This document shows, piece by piece, positions 15,504-25,067 of a stretch of 64,000 nucleotides of DNA. The notes under the pieces were generated by a model that saw only the letters and a list, made by a program, of their open reading frames with translations, was not told the DNA's origin and made no database searches. The position numbers and the translations under genes were made by a program. The stretch's first letter is position 1. Every line of letters begins with the position of its first letter. Source of the stretch: JBHIDJ01 sp046760105 (GTDB taxonomy: Bacteria > Pseudomonadota > Gammaproteobacteria > Acidiferrobacterales > SPGG2); assembly GCA_046760105.1 (NCBI GenBank), contig JBHIDJ010000005.1, forward strand, positions 1 through 64,000, written 5' to 3'.

Positions 15504-18401
15504 ATGATCGGAGTACCACCCCCCACACCTGAAAACGTAGAACACCAATCCTATCTCTTTAGTGAGAACGCCTACTATATCGAAGAGCTGTATGCACGTT
15601 ACCTGCAAGACGCCAACGCCGTCAGCGAGCCGTGGCGCACGTGTTTTGATGCGATTCAAGACGGTCGCCCGGACGCGCGCGCGCGCGAGGCGGCGGCAGC
15701 GGCGGCGACACGTCGACCCGAGACGAGTTGGCCCGCACCCGACAAGGCTCCTTCCATTTCACTCAGCACCGATGCACTTAAGCAGGCGGCGGTCCTGCGT
15801 TTGATCAACGTCTACCGGGTGCGGGGACACCAACAGGCCGCTATCGACCCGCTACGGCTTCGACCACGCCCCATTGTGCCGGACCTCGATCCGGCATATC
15901 ACAACCTCGGTGAAGACGACATGGCTACCGTCTTCTATACGGACGCCCGCACCGTAGGCCTGCGCTACCAGCAGAGCGGCTCACTCGCGCTGGCTGCCTC
16001 TGATCGGTTGCCCTTGAGGAAGATCATCGAGCATGCTCGGCAGATCTATTGCGGGTCCGTTGGCAGCGAATACATGTACATGACGGACAGCGAACAGAAA
16101 CGTTGGATTCAGGATCGCCTCGAGCGCACCCTCGGCAAGCCCAAGTATGCACCCGAGGCCCGCCGGCGGACCCTCGAGCGCGTCACTGCCGCCGAGGGGC
16201 TGGAGAAATATCTGCATACCAAGTACGTCGGGCAGAAGCGATTTTCGCTAGAGGGCGCGGAAAGCCTGATCGCGTTGCTGGACGAACTCGTCCAACGAGC
16301 CGGCACACAAAAAGTCAAGGAGATCGTGCTTGGCATGGCCCATCGCGGACGGCTTAATGTGCTCGTCAATATTCTAGGCAAGTCGCCGAAGGAGCTGTTC
16401 CTCGAATTTGAGGGTAAGTACGCGCTTAACGAGCAGAACGCTTCGGGCGATGTCAAGTACCATCAGGGGTTCTCGTCGGACATCGACACGCCAGGCGGAC
16501 CCGTACACCTAGCGCTGGCGTTTAATCCCTCGCACCTGGAAATCGTTGACCCGATGGTCGAGGGCTCGGTGAGAGCGCGCCAGCGACGCCGCGACGACCG
16601 CGTCGGTAACGAAGTCCTGGCGGTGCTGGTTCACGGGGATGCGGCGTTCGCGGGGCAAGGTGTCGTGATGGAAACGTTCAACATGTCCCAGGCACGAGGC
16701 TTCGCCACCGGTGGGACGGTGCACATCGTCATCAATAACCAAATCGGCTTCACCACGAGCAATCCCCTCGATTCTCGCTCAACCCTGTACTGCACAGAGG
16801 TGGCAAAGATGGTGCAGGCACCCATCTTTCACGTAAATGGCGATGATCCGGAGGCGGTCGTCTTCGTCACGCAGCTGGCACTCGACTTCCGCACCGCGTT
16901 CAAGAAGGACGTCGTCATCGACATGGTCTGCTACCGTCGCCATGGGCACAACGAAGCCGATGAGCCGGCTGCCACCCAACCCATGATGTACAAGAAGATC
17001 AAGGCCCACCCAATGGTGCGCAAGATCTACGCGGAGCGGCTCGTGCAAGAAGGCGTGGTTTCCCAAGAGCAGGCAGCGAAGATGGTGAGTGGTTACCGCG
17101 ACGCGCTAGACGAGGGGCAGGTCGTCGCGCGTCAGATCTTGACGGGTATTCATAATAAGTATCACGTCGACTGGACGCCTTACAAAGACGTGCCTTGGAC
17201 CCACCCTGTCGATACCGCCGTGCCAATCGACGGGCTGCGCGAGATTGCCGAGCAATTGAATCGGGTGTCCGAGGGTTTCGAATTGCACCCGCGCGTCGCC
17301 AGGATCTTGCACGATCGTCGTAAGATGGCTGCCGGTGGGCATCCTATCGACTGGGGTTTCGCCGAGACTCTGGCGTACGGCACCTTGATACGCGACGGCT
17401 ATTCGGTCCGGCTATGCGGCCAGGACTCAGGGCGCGGTACCTTCTTTCATCGCCACTCCGTACTCCACAACCAGAAAGATGGAGACACCGACACTCCATT
17501 GCGTCGCCTGGGAAATGGTAAAGCCAACTTTGTGGTGATCGACTCACTACTGTCCGAGGAGGCGGTCCTCGGTTTTGAATACGGCTACGCCACCGCGGAA
17601 CCCAGCACGCTGGTGATCTGGGAAGCCCAATTTGGCGATTTCGTCAACGGCGCCCAGGTCGTTATCGATCAGTTCATCAGCAGCGGCGACGCCAAATGGG
17701 GACGCTGCTGCGGGTTGACTCTATTTCTACCCCATGGCTACGAGGGTCAGGGACCTGAACACTCATCGGCCAGGCTCGAGCGCTTTATGCAATTGTGCGC
17801 CGAACACAATATTCAGGTATGCATGCCGACAACACCGGCGCAGATGTTTCACATGCTGCGACGGCAGATGCTGCGCCCTTTCCGCCGACCGCTGATCGTA
17901 ATGACCCCGAAGAGCCTGCTGCGCCACAAACTGTCAACATCCACGTTGGAGGATCTATCAGGCGGCGAGTTTCAGACCGTGATCGGCGAAATCGATCCGT
18001 CGACAGCGAAAGCGGTGCAACGCGTTATCCTCTGTGGTGGCAAGGTGTACTACGATCTCGTGGAAGAGCGGCGGTCGCGTGAGCTCGAGAAAGTTGCGAT
18101 CATTCGCATTGAGCAGCTGCATCCGTTTCCACGCGAACAGCTGTCCGCCGAGCTCAAGCGCTACCGACAGGCCAAGGAGATCGTCTGGTGCCAGGAGGAA
18201 TCACAGAATCAAGGAGCCTGGTATCAGATTCAGCACCACGTGCGTGCCTGCATGCTCTCTGGACAAAACCTACACTATGCAGGTCGGGCCGCTTCGGCCT
18301 CCCCGGCCGTGGGTCACTTCCCGTTGCACGTCGAGCAGCAGACGGCGCTCGTCAATGACGCGCTGACGATCACTGCAGTTAAACTCAAGCGACAAGCATA
18401 A
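15504..18401 (+). CDS. sucA: 2-oxoglutarate dehydrogenase E1 component
   Basis: SucA is the thiamine diphosphate-dependent decarboxylase of the 2-oxoglutarate dehydrogenase complex in the TCA cycle. The 965-residue length is typical. The protein starts with the E2-binding segment SYLFSENAYYIEELYARYLQ. It contains the E1 core EIVLGMAHRGRLNVLVNILG, the HLEIVDPMVEGSVRARQRRR block, and the C-terminal transketolase-like half with LFLPHGYEGQGPEHSSARLE. It is the first gene of a sucA-sucB-lpd operon, with 54 bases to sucB. Confidence 0.96.
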   Translation: MIGVPPPTPENVEHQSYLFSENAYYIEELYARYLQDANAVSEPWRTCFDAIQDGRPDARAREAAAAAATRRPETSWPAPDKAPSISLSTDALKQAAVLRLINVYRVRGHQQAAIDPLRLRPRPIVPDLDPAYHNLGEDDMATVFYTDARTVGLRYQQSGSLALAASDRLPLRKIIEHARQIYCGSVGSEYMYMTDSEQKRWIQDRLERTLGKPKYAPEARRRTLERVTAAEGLEKYLHTKYVGQKRFSLEGAESLIALLDELVQRAGTQKVKEIVLGMAHRGRLNVLVNILGKSPKELFLEFEGKYALNEQNASGDVKYHQGFSSDIDTPGGPVHLALAFNPSHLEIVDPMVEGSVRARQRRRDDRVGNEVLAVLVHGDAAFAGQGVVMETFNMSQARGFATGGTVHIVINNQIGFTTSNPLDSRSTLYCTEVAKMVQAPIFHVNGDDPEAVVFVTQLALDFRTAFKKDVVIDMVCYRRHGHNEADEPAATQPMMYKKIKAHPMVRKIYAERLVQEGVVSQEQAAKMVSGYRDALDEGQVVARQILTGIHNKYHVDWTPYKDVPWTHPVDTAVPIDGLREIAEQLNRVSEGFELHPRVARILHDRRKMAAGGHPIDWGFAETLAYGTLIRDGYSVRLCGQDSGRGTFFHRHSVLHNQKDGDTDTPLRRLGNGKANFVVIDSLLSEEAVLGFEYGYATAEPSTLVIWEAQFGDFVNGAQVVIDQFISSGDAKWGRCCGLTLFLPHGYEGQGPEHSSARLERFMQLCAEHNIQVCMPTTPAQMFHMLRRQMLRPFRRPLIVMTPKSLLRHKLSTSTLEDLSGGEFQTVIGEIDPSTAKAVQRVILCGGKVYYDLVEERRSRELEKVAIIRIEQLHPFPREQLSAELKRYRQAKEIVWCQEESQNQGAWYQIQHHVRACMLSGQNLHYAGRAASASPAVGHFPLHVEQQTALVNDALTITAVKLKRQA

Positions 18402-18455
18402 ACAAGCACAACAGACAAATATAATCAGCAAGCCGAAAGGAATAACAAAGGTTAG

Positions 18456-19739
18456 ATGCGTATTGAAGTAAAATCTCCCACTCTGCCGGAATCCATCGCC
18501 GAGGCCACGCTGCTCAGTTGGCATAAGAGCACCGGTGATAGCGTGACGCGCGATGAGAACCTCGTCGATATCGAGACCGAAAAGGTCGTGCTGGAGGTAC
18601 CGGCACCGCAAGACGGTATTCTGCAAGAAGTCCTGAAGCGCGACGGCGACGTGGTGGGCAGCGATGAACCCATCGCGGTCATCGAGACGGGCGCTGGTGC
18701 GGCCGCATCGACAGGCGAGCAACGCGAAGCCAAGCAGACAGCTCCCGAACCGGCAACGCAAACCGAAGACCAAGACAAACCGGTGACCGAACCTGCAGCC
18801 GCAACAGCACAAGCTGCCTTGAGTCCGGCGGTGCGCCGCTTGCTGGCCGAGCATGATTTGGAACCCACCGAGGTCCCTGCCACGGGCAAGGGTGGCCGCC
18901 TCACCAAGGAAGATGTGCTCACCTACCTGAAGAGCGGCGAGATGCCGAGACCCGCCCCTGAGCCGGCGAAGCTGCAAGCACCGGCCACAGAACCCGCGGC
19001 GGCACCCGAGTCGGCTGTCGCACGTCGGGACACCGATGAACGGTGCGAACGGCGAGTGCCGATGACGCGGCTACGGGCCACCATCGCCGAACGGCTGCTG
19101 CACGCGCAACAGACGGCTGCGCTGCTGACCACCTTCAACGAGGTCAATATGCAGGCGGTGATGGCGCTACGCCAAAAGTATCGTGAGCGCTTCGAGAAAG
19201 AGCACCGAGTCAGACTCGGCTTCATGTCGTTCTTCGTGAAGGCCTGCGTGCAGTCGCTCAAACAGTTTCCCGTAATTAACGCTTCGGTCGACGGCAAGGA
19301 CATCATTTATCACGACTATTACGATATCGGTATCGCCGTCGCTGGATCGCGTGGATTGGTAGTGCCAGTCTTGCGCGATACCGATCGTATAAGTTTTGCC
19401 GATATCGAAACGCGTATTACCGAGTTCGGCAAAAAGGCAGCCGACGGCAACCTGGCGATGGAAGACCTCACGGGTGGCACGTTTACGATTACCAATGGCG
19501 GCGTGTTCGGTTCGCTGGTCTCGACACCGCTCGTTAATCCTCCGCAGAGCGCCATTCTCGGGATGCACAAAATACAGCAGCGGCCGATCGCCGAGGATAA
19601 CGAGGTCCGTATCCAACCTATGATGTACCTCGCACTCACCTACGACCACCGCATTATTGACGGACGCGAAGCGGTGCAGTTCCTCGTCAGCATTAAGGAC
19701 GCGTTGGAGGACCCCGCGCGTTTGTTACTCCAAATATAA
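18456..19739 (+). CDS. sucB: Dihydrolipoamide succinyltransferase E2 component
   Basis: SucB forms the core of the 2-oxoglutarate dehydrogenase complex and transfers succinyl groups to CoA. The 427 residues show a lipoyl domain with Lys43 in DIETEKVVLEV. An Ala/Pro/Glu-rich linker and a peripheral-subunit-binding domain (LSPAVRRLLAEHDLEPTEVP) follow. The catalytic domain ends with LTYDHRIIDGREAVQFL, which contains the HxxxD active site. The start has an upstream AAAGG site. A 225-base gap with an inverted repeat separates it from lpd. Confidence 0.96.
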   Translation: MRIEVKSPTLPESIAEATLLSWHKSTGDSVTRDENLVDIETEKVVLEVPAPQDGILQEVLKRDGDVVGSDEPIAVIETGAGAAASTGEQREAKQTAPEPATQTEDQDKPVTEPAAATAQAALSPAVRRLLAEHDLEPTEVPATGKGGRLTKEDVLTYLKSGEMPRPAPEPAKLQAPATEPAAAPESAVARRDTDERCERRVPMTRLRATIAERLLHAQQTAALLTTFNEVNMQAVMALRQKYRERFEKEHRVRLGFMSFFVKACVQSLKQFPVINASVDGKDIIYHDYYDIGIAVAGSRGLVVPVLRDTDRISFADIETRITEFGKKAADGNLAMEDLTGGTFTITNGGVFGSLVSTPLVNPPQSAILGMHKIQQRPIAEDNEVRIQPMMYLALTYDHRIIDGREAVQFLVSIKDALEDPARLLLQI

Positions 19740-19766
19740 CCAGGTTCCACGATTAAGCCCGTCTTT

Positions 19767-19862
19767 CAACGCAAAGGACGCAGAGATCGCGGAGCGTGTT
19801 TCTTAAGATCGCAGGGGATACACTCTTTGCGTACTCCGCGTCTCCGCGTTCTCTGCGTTTGA
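19767..19862. repeat. Imperfect inverted repeat between sucB and lpd
   Basis: The left arm (19767-19794), rich in the unit CGCAGAGA, is answered by a right arm (19834-19862) rich in TCTCTGCG/TCCGCG. The two arms are near-complementary across a loop of about 40 bases. It looks like one copy of the 'CGCAAAGACGCAGAGA' type of dispersed intergenic element seen in many proteobacteria. It might weaken or process the mRNA between E2 and E3 genes. Confidence 0.6.
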
Positions 19863-19964
19863 CTTCGAGTTTCCAAACGAGTATTGGCTCAGAGCAGCAA
19901 CGTAATAAGTCAATAAATAAGAGTCACTAAGAACCGCTGTCAAGCTCCACTAACAGGGGGGACT

Positions 19965-21395
19965 ATGGCCAAAAGCTACGATGTCGTGGTAATCGGTGCT
20001 GGACCTGCCGGGTACGTGGCGGCCATCCGTTGTGCGCAGCTTGGGCTTCGTACGGCATGCGTCGACGAATGGATCAATAAGAAGGGTAAACCCGCACTCG
20101 GCGGTACTTGCCTGAATGTGGGATGCATTCCCTCTAAAGATCTCCTGCAGGCATCGGAAAACTACCACCGTCTACAACACCAGTTCCAGGCCTACGGGAT
20201 CCGCGTGCAAAAAGCCAGCATTGACGTGCCCACCATGATTGCGCATAAAGACGGCATCGTCCAAGGCCTTACCGATGGTGTAGCCACGTTGTTTCGGGCA
20301 AATAAGATTGCACATGTGCACGGCCATGGACGCCTGTTGAACGGCACGCGTGTAGAAATTACCGACCCTAAATCAGACAAACGCAAGGGAATCGTTGAGA
20401 CGTCACATGTGATCCTCGCGAGTGGCTCCGAACCCCTCACGATCGGCGAGGCACCGATGGATGGGAAGCGCATTGTGGATTCCGCAGGAGCACTAGAGTT
20501 CTTAGAGGTGCCCAAGCGGCTCGGCATCATCGGTGCAGGTGTAATCGGGCTTGAGGTCGGCAGTGTGTGGCGTCGTCTCGGGGCGGAGGTGGTGCTACTC
20601 GAGGCGCTCGATACCTTCTTGCCCGCAGTCGACCAACAGCTGGCTAAAGAAGCACTGAGACAATTCACCCGCCAGGGCCTCGACATTCGCCTTGGTGCAC
20701 GTGTCGTCTCCAGCCGTGCCATCCAAAAGCAGGTTACGGTGCACTACCAAAACCGAGAGGGGGAACATGATCTACGGGTAGATCGGCTGGTCGTGGCAGT
20801 CGGCCGCCGCCCGAAAACCGAAGACCTGTTCAGCCCCGAATCTGGTCTGGCGTTGGATGAGAGAGGATTCATCGACATCAACGAACAATGCCGCACGAAC
20901 TTGCCCAATGTGTATGCCATCGGTGACGTGGTGCGTGGCCCCATGCTTGCGCACAAGGGCTCAGAAGAAGGTATCGCAGTGGCGGAGATGATCGCAGGCG
21001 GCAACACGCATGTGAACTATGACACGATTCCTTGGGTGATTTACACCTCGCCGGAGATCGCGTGGGTGGGACAGACCGAACAGACGCTAAAAGAAGCCGG
21101 CGAGCCCTACAGAGCGGGCGTGTTCCCGTTCGCTGCCAATGGGCGTGCGCGGGCACTGGAGGAACCCGTCGGTATGGTCAAGCTTATCGCCCATGAACAG
21201 ACCGACCGCATATTGGGGGTACACGTCATCGGTCCGTTGGCGTCGGAGCTGATTGCGGAAGCGGTTCTGGCCATGGAATATTCCGCCAGCGCGGAGGACC
21301 TTGCGCGCACCGTACATGCCCATCCAACGTTGTCGGAGGCAGTACACGAAGCGGCCCTGGCAGTTGACAAAAGGGCGCTGCACAGGGCGCACTAA
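19965..21395 (+). CDS. lpd: Dihydrolipoamide dehydrogenase E3 component
   Basis: This FAD flavoprotein reoxidises lipoyl groups of the 2-oxo acid dehydrogenase complexes with NAD. The 476 residues show the FAD-binding VVIGAGPAGYVAAIRCAQLG at the N-terminus, the redox disulfide in GGTCLNVGCIPSKDLLQ, and the NAD-binding GIIGAGVIGLEVGSVWRRLG around residue 190. The dimer-interface active site HAHPTLSEAVHEAAL lies near the C-terminus. An AGGGGG site precedes the ATG. It is the last gene of the sucAB-lpd set. Confidence 0.96.
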   Translation: MAKSYDVVVIGAGPAGYVAAIRCAQLGLRTACVDEWINKKGKPALGGTCLNVGCIPSKDLLQASENYHRLQHQFQAYGIRVQKASIDVPTMIAHKDGIVQGLTDGVATLFRANKIAHVHGHGRLLNGTRVEITDPKSDKRKGIVETSHVILASGSEPLTIGEAPMDGKRIVDSAGALEFLEVPKRLGIIGAGVIGLEVGSVWRRLGAEVVLLEALDTFLPAVDQQLAKEALRQFTRQGLDIRLGARVVSSRAIQKQVTVHYQNREGEHDLRVDRLVVAVGRRPKTEDLFSPESGLALDERGFIDINEQCRTNLPNVYAIGDVVRGPMLAHKGSEEGIAVAEMIAGGNTHVNYDTIPWVIYTSPEIAWVGQTEQTLKEAGEPYRAGVFPFAANGRARALEEPVGMVKLIAHEQTDRILGVHVIGPLASELIAEAVLAMEYSASAEDLARTVHAHPTLSEAVHEAALAVDKRALHRAH

Positions 21396-21452
21396 TTAAG
21401 GCTCAGCGCCATCCCCGACAACCTTGTCTATACTCCTTTAATGTGCCCCCCG

Positions 21453-21469
21453 CCCCGCGTCTGGCGGGG
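21453..21469 (+). other. GC-rich hairpin after lpd
   Basis: CCCCGC pairs with GCGGGG across a five-base loop, about 58 bases past the lpd stop. There is no T-tract, so it is a weak candidate for mRNA end protection rather than a classic terminator. The rest of 21396-21624 shows no gene. Confidence 0.35.
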
Positions 21470-21624
21470 TGCGCGCGCTTAGCGCCCGTGAGGCCACCGG
21501 TTCTTGACAATGAGCGTCTCGGCCCTGCCCTGGAACGGCGTAGGGGATCGTCAAAGCCCCTCATGTGCAGCCGAAAGCCGAGGCGAATGAAGCTCGAGCG
21601 AACCCAGGCGCGGAGGCTGACTCA

Positions 21625-21641
21625 TTGGCACAGTACTTGCT
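21625..21641 (+). promoter_or_regulatory. Sigma-54 (-24/-12) promoter
   Basis: TTGGCAC, five bases, then TTGCT matches the sigma-54 consensus (YTGGCAC-N5-TTGCW), with exactly ten bases between the invariant GG and GC. It lies about 65 bases upstream of the TTG start of the zinc-ribbon gene, in the right orientation. An activator site is not recognisable. Confidence 0.7.
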
Positions 21642-21706
21642 GGTTCAAGCAATATGCACGTCTACCAATAAGTAACTCGTCAAGAAGTCTCAAAGCGAGC
21701 AGTAAC

Positions 21707-23539
21707 TTGAGCATTTTTTCGAAAGACTGTCCCCAGTGTGGAGAAACCAACGCCGCGTACGCGGTGAGCTGTCGCTGCGGCTTCGCGTTCAACAGTGCCG
21801 ACGAGGACAGTGAAGGCGAGGCCGATGCGAAACTCAGTCTGCAAGAAGAAAAGCTCTATCAGGAATATCTGGCCGCGCGCGCACAACAGGCCGCGACAGC
21901 GGCCTACGACGCGGCCAGACTGGCCGCCGCCCAGCCGGGTAACAACCTAAAGGTCAAAGAGGCGGAACAGGCGAACGCGACGGCTGAAGGGGCAAAGGCG
22001 GAACTCGCGGCCCACCAGGCCAAGTTGGGCGTAATTGGTAGCGGCCTGGGGGCCCCCATGGCGGCACAGGCCAGCGAGGCCGCACAAGCGGGCGACGACA
22101 AGCAAACGCCAACTCAAACCACCAAGGTCGATCACGCGCCCGTCAACAGCAAGCACACCACGGTTCCTACACCTACCGCCCCCGCCACGCCCACCCCACC
22201 AACGACGCGCACGGCCGCGGGGCGCGAAAGCGCCACAGCGCAGTCCGACAAACTCGCTGCCGCTTTGTCGTCCACGCCAATACAAAACAATGGCCCGTCC
22301 ATAAAGCCCACAACGCCGGCGGCGAGCGTGCAACGCGCTGCGAAACCCGTTGGCGCGGCCCTAGCGTCCATAGCAAAGGCGGCTGATCCCGATAAGCCGA
22401 AGCCTGCGACTGCGTCGGCGCGCGCGCAAGCAACCGACAGTAGCGCAACCCCCACTGCCCCAAAGTTGAGCGCGCCGCCCTCTAAAGTCGAGGCCGGTGG
22501 GTCGCCAACGTCAGGAGCTCAAGCCGCCGATAACGACGCGAGTTCGGAACCCACGGATACTGCCGACAGGTCGCTTGGCAGCCAAGAACTGGGCGCGGAC
22601 GTGAAGGCGGCTGCTGCCCGCGCCAAAAAGCTTGAAGAAATGTTAAGGGCGGCGCAGGCCAAGCGAACGGCCAAATCACGGGCGGCCGCCGCTAAGGGTG
22701 CTGAGCAGCAGGCCGCGGCGACGCAGGTGACAGCGACCGCGCGAACCGCGACCGCTGCCGAGAGAACAACAAACCCAGTCGCTACGGCAACCAATTCCAC
22801 ATCACCGACACTCCCGGCGATACCGAAGGAACCTCGGCCTGAACAAGCGATTGCCGAGAATCCCAAGCAAGCGGTAAAAGACGTGGACGCCAACCAAGGC
22901 GGGCCCGCAACGGAACTGATGGACTTCTTCCCACCGCCGGAACCCGTAGACACCATAGAGGCCACCGCTGAGGCTGAGTCTACCAACGATGACACGGCGC
23001 TGCCGCCGGACACCGCGTCCCCGTCGGTCGATGAGGCGATGCCAGTCGAACGCGCCGACCACTCAGTGACCGCCGACGACGCCACTAACGCGTCCGCGGC
23101 GGCGGCATCGACATCACCGGCCGCTAGCACAACAACCGATACGCACGAGGAGCTTATGGCGGCATTGCGAGCGCTCGAGTCGTGTGGGCCGGGAGCCTCG
23201 ATAAACGAGGCCGCGGAGGCGGACGCGAGCACCGATGCGCCTAAAGGCGCTAATGAGACGCGGCAGGAATCGACGGCCGCGCTCGACACACTGGCCGCAG
23301 CCTTGGATCAAGAAAAACCAGCGACCTCTCCGGCGGCGACATCGGATACATCGGACAAGCAGAATATGAAGGATTGTCCAAACTGTACCGCATGGATACC
23401 GCGGGATGCACAGCAATGCGGCTGCGGATTTGCCTTCCCGGCGGCCGAAGAGAAAATGCCCTCGCTATCTTTGAGCGATTCAGACGTTGCCGCCCTTGGC
23501 AACAGTACCCAATCGTCGGGTATTACCCGCCTAAACTAA
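21707..23539 (+). CDS. Large zinc-ribbon protein with Ala/Thr/Pro-rich low-complexity middle (family member 1)
   Basis: I know no name for this family. The 610-residue protein has one zinc ribbon near the start (CPQCGETNAAYAVSCRCG) and another near the end (CPNCTAWIPRDAQQCGCG), both with spacing C-x2-C-x10-C-x-C. After the first ribbon comes the helix LSLQEEKLYQEYLAARAQQA, shared with two other genes in this window. About 450 residues of Ala/Thr/Pro/Lys-rich low-complexity sequence with acidic patches follow. No signal peptide or membrane segment is seen. I place the start at the TTG at 21707 because the two relatives begin with the same S-x-F-x-K-x-C-P and also use non-ATG starts. The in-frame sequence upstream is Arg/Ser-rich and looks non-coding. 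A sigma-54 promoter precedes it. Confidence 0.6.
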   Translation: MSIFSKDCPQCGETNAAYAVSCRCGFAFNSADEDSEGEADAKLSLQEEKLYQEYLAARAQQAATAAYDAARLAAAQPGNNLKVKEAEQANATAEGAKAELAAHQAKLGVIGSGLGAPMAAQASEAAQAGDDKQTPTQTTKVDHAPVNSKHTTVPTPTAPATPTPPTTRTAAGRESATAQSDKLAAALSSTPIQNNGPSIKPTTPAASVQRAAKPVGAALASIAKAADPDKPKPATASARAQATDSSATPTAPKLSAPPSKVEAGGSPTSGAQAADNDASSEPTDTADRSLGSQELGADVKAAAARAKKLEEMLRAAQAKRTAKSRAAAAKGAEQQAAATQVTATARTATAAERTTNPVATATNSTSPTLPAIPKEPRPEQAIAENPKQAVKDVDANQGGPATELMDFFPPPEPVDTIEATAEAESTNDDTALPPDTASPSVDEAMPVERADHSVTADDATNASAAAASTSPAASTTTDTHEELMAALRALESCGPGASINEAAEADASTDAPKGANETRQESTAALDTLAAALDQEKPATSPAATSDTSDKQNMKDCPNCTAWIPRDAQQCGCGFAFPAAEEKMPSLSLSDSDVAALGNSTQSSGITRLN

Positions 23540-23611
23540 CGAATGCCGCCGTGCCCGCGGCGACGAGTCACCTTTCGTTGATATAATTGTAGCTACTCCG
23601 TAACGGTGCCA

Positions 23612-23628
23612 CCGCACCGCTGGTGCGG
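23612..23628. other. Seven-base-pair hairpin between two genes
   Basis: CCGCACC and GGTGCGG are perfectly complementary around GCT, in the 187-base gap before the FAD oxidase. No T-tract follows. It may be a terminator-like stem or an operator palindrome. Confidence 0.35.
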
Positions 23629-23726
23629 GTCATCACCGCGGTAGTCGCAACCTGCTGCGATCCAAGCTTTACAACGGCCCTGCTCTCCGGCACCTTACAT
23701 TGTTCGTTTTCACGGAGGCCCCACAG

Positions 23727-25067
23727 ATGTCAATGAATAGTTATGAAGAAAAAAAACAACACCTTATCCAACAACTGCGTACCCAAGAGAGTGGACCGAT
23801 CCGGCTCAATAAGGCCACATCCAATCTGTTTCGCGACCGCAAGACACCCGATCATCACAAACTCGACGTCAGCGACTTCAAACAGGTGCTTGCGGTAGAC
23901 CCCGATGGTCTGTGGCTGGAGACCGAGGGTATGACCACGTATGAAGACCTCGTGAACGCCACGTTACCCCACGGCGTGTTACCGACGGTCGTGCCGGAGC
24001 TGAAATCGATCACCATTGGTGGTGCCGTGACTGGCGTCGGTATAGAGTCATCGTCCTTCAAGTACGGGTTGGTGCATGAAACCATAATGGAAATGGAGGT
24101 ACTACTGGCTGATGGTACTGTCATCGCCTGTACTCCTGACAATGAACACAAAGAATTATTCTTCGCGTTCCCCAATTCCTACGGGACGCTCGGTTACGCG
24201 CTGAAATTGAAAGTCAGGGTTGTCCCCGCAAAACGATATGTGCAGCTTAATCACATTCGTCATACAGACGCGCGCGCGTACTTCGAAGATTTGGAACGCA
24301 CGTGCGACCAAGAGGTAGACTTTGTCGATGGTACTATCTTCAACCCTGATGAAATGTACATAACAACGGGCAAATTTGTCGAGCAGGTGCCCTATACCAG
24401 CGATTACACATATGAAAACATCTACTACCAATCCATTCGGCGACGTGAGGTCGACTACTTAACGACATTGGACTATGCCTGGCGTTGGGACACTGACTGG
24501 TTCTGGTGTTCAAAGCATTTCTACGCACAAAACCTGTTGGTACGCGCATTCGTGGGGAAGTCCTACCTAAATTCGGTGACCTATACGAAGATTATGCGCT
24601 GGAACACCAAATGGCGGCTCACCCACCGGATGAACCGACTGGCCGGCATCCACCGCGAGTCAGTCATACAGGATGTGGATATCCCCATCGACAAGGCACC
24701 GGCATTCTTGGATTTTTTCCGTACGGAGATAGCCATCGCACCGATTTGGATATGTCCCCTACGCGTCCACGACAAATCCGTCCGTTTCGACCTCTACCCC
24801 ATGAATCCTGACACGACCTATGTCAACTTCGGCTTTTGGGACGCGAAACGCGTGCGCAGAAAGCTTCCCGCCGGTTACTACAACAGGCGCATCGAGGACA
24901 AAGTAGCGGAACTGGGTGGTATCAAGTCGTTATACTCGGATTCATACTTTTCCGCCGATGAATTCCGCGAACGATACAACGGACCCGCCTATGAACGGCT
25001 CAAGGCCAAGTACGACCCAAACGCGCGCCTAAAACATGTCTATGATAAATGTGTTCTTAAACAATAA
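23727..25067 (+). CDS. FAD-linked oxidoreductase of the DHCR24/DWARF1 type
   Basis: This 446-residue flavoprotein has a PCMH-type FAD-binding domain (about residues 50-220). Its core PELKSITIGGAVTGVGIESS and the following SSFKYGLVHETIMEMEVLLA are strikingly like eukaryotic delta-24-sterol reductase (DHCR24). The C-terminal part, with IAPIWICPLR and the late LGGIKSLYSDSYFSADEFRE, matches the same proteins. It would reduce or oxidise a carbon-carbon bond of a lipid-like substrate; the substrate here is unknown. No membrane anchor is obvious. The ATG at 23727 has GGAGG nine bases upstream; an in-frame TTG at 23700 is less likely. It follows the zinc-ribbon gene on the same strand. Confidence 0.8.
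   Translation: MSMNSYEEKKQHLIQQLRTQESGPIRLNKATSNLFRDRKTPDHHKLDVSDFKQVLAVDPDGLWLETEGMTTYEDLVNATLPHGVLPTVVPELKSITIGGAVTGVGIESSSFKYGLVHETIMEMEVLLADGTVIACTPDNEHKELFFAFPNSYGTLGYALKLKVRVVPAKRYVQLNHIRHTDARAYFEDLERTCDQEVDFVDGTIFNPDEMYITTGKFVEQVPYTSDYTYENIYYQSIRRREVDYLTTLDYAWRWDTDWFWCSKHFYAQNLLVRAFVGKSYLNSVTYTKIMRWNTKWRLTHRMNRLAGIHRESVIQDVDIPIDKAPAFLDFFRTEIAIAPIWICPLRVHDKSVRFDLYPMNPDTTYVNFGFWDAKRVRRKLPAGYYNRRIEDKVAELGGIKSLYSDSYFSADEFRERYNGPAYERLKAKYDPNARLKHVYDKCVLKQ

Noticed and set aside
19767..19862. CRISPR repeat or insertion sequence end
   Set aside because: There is only one inverted pair, no regular spacers and no transposase nearby.
22132..23289. Long minus-strand frames (107 and 256 codons) inside the large zinc-ribbon gene
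   Set aside because: They are Ala/Ser/Val-rich mirror images of the GC-rich low-complexity region. The plus frame has ribbons at both ends that match paralogues.
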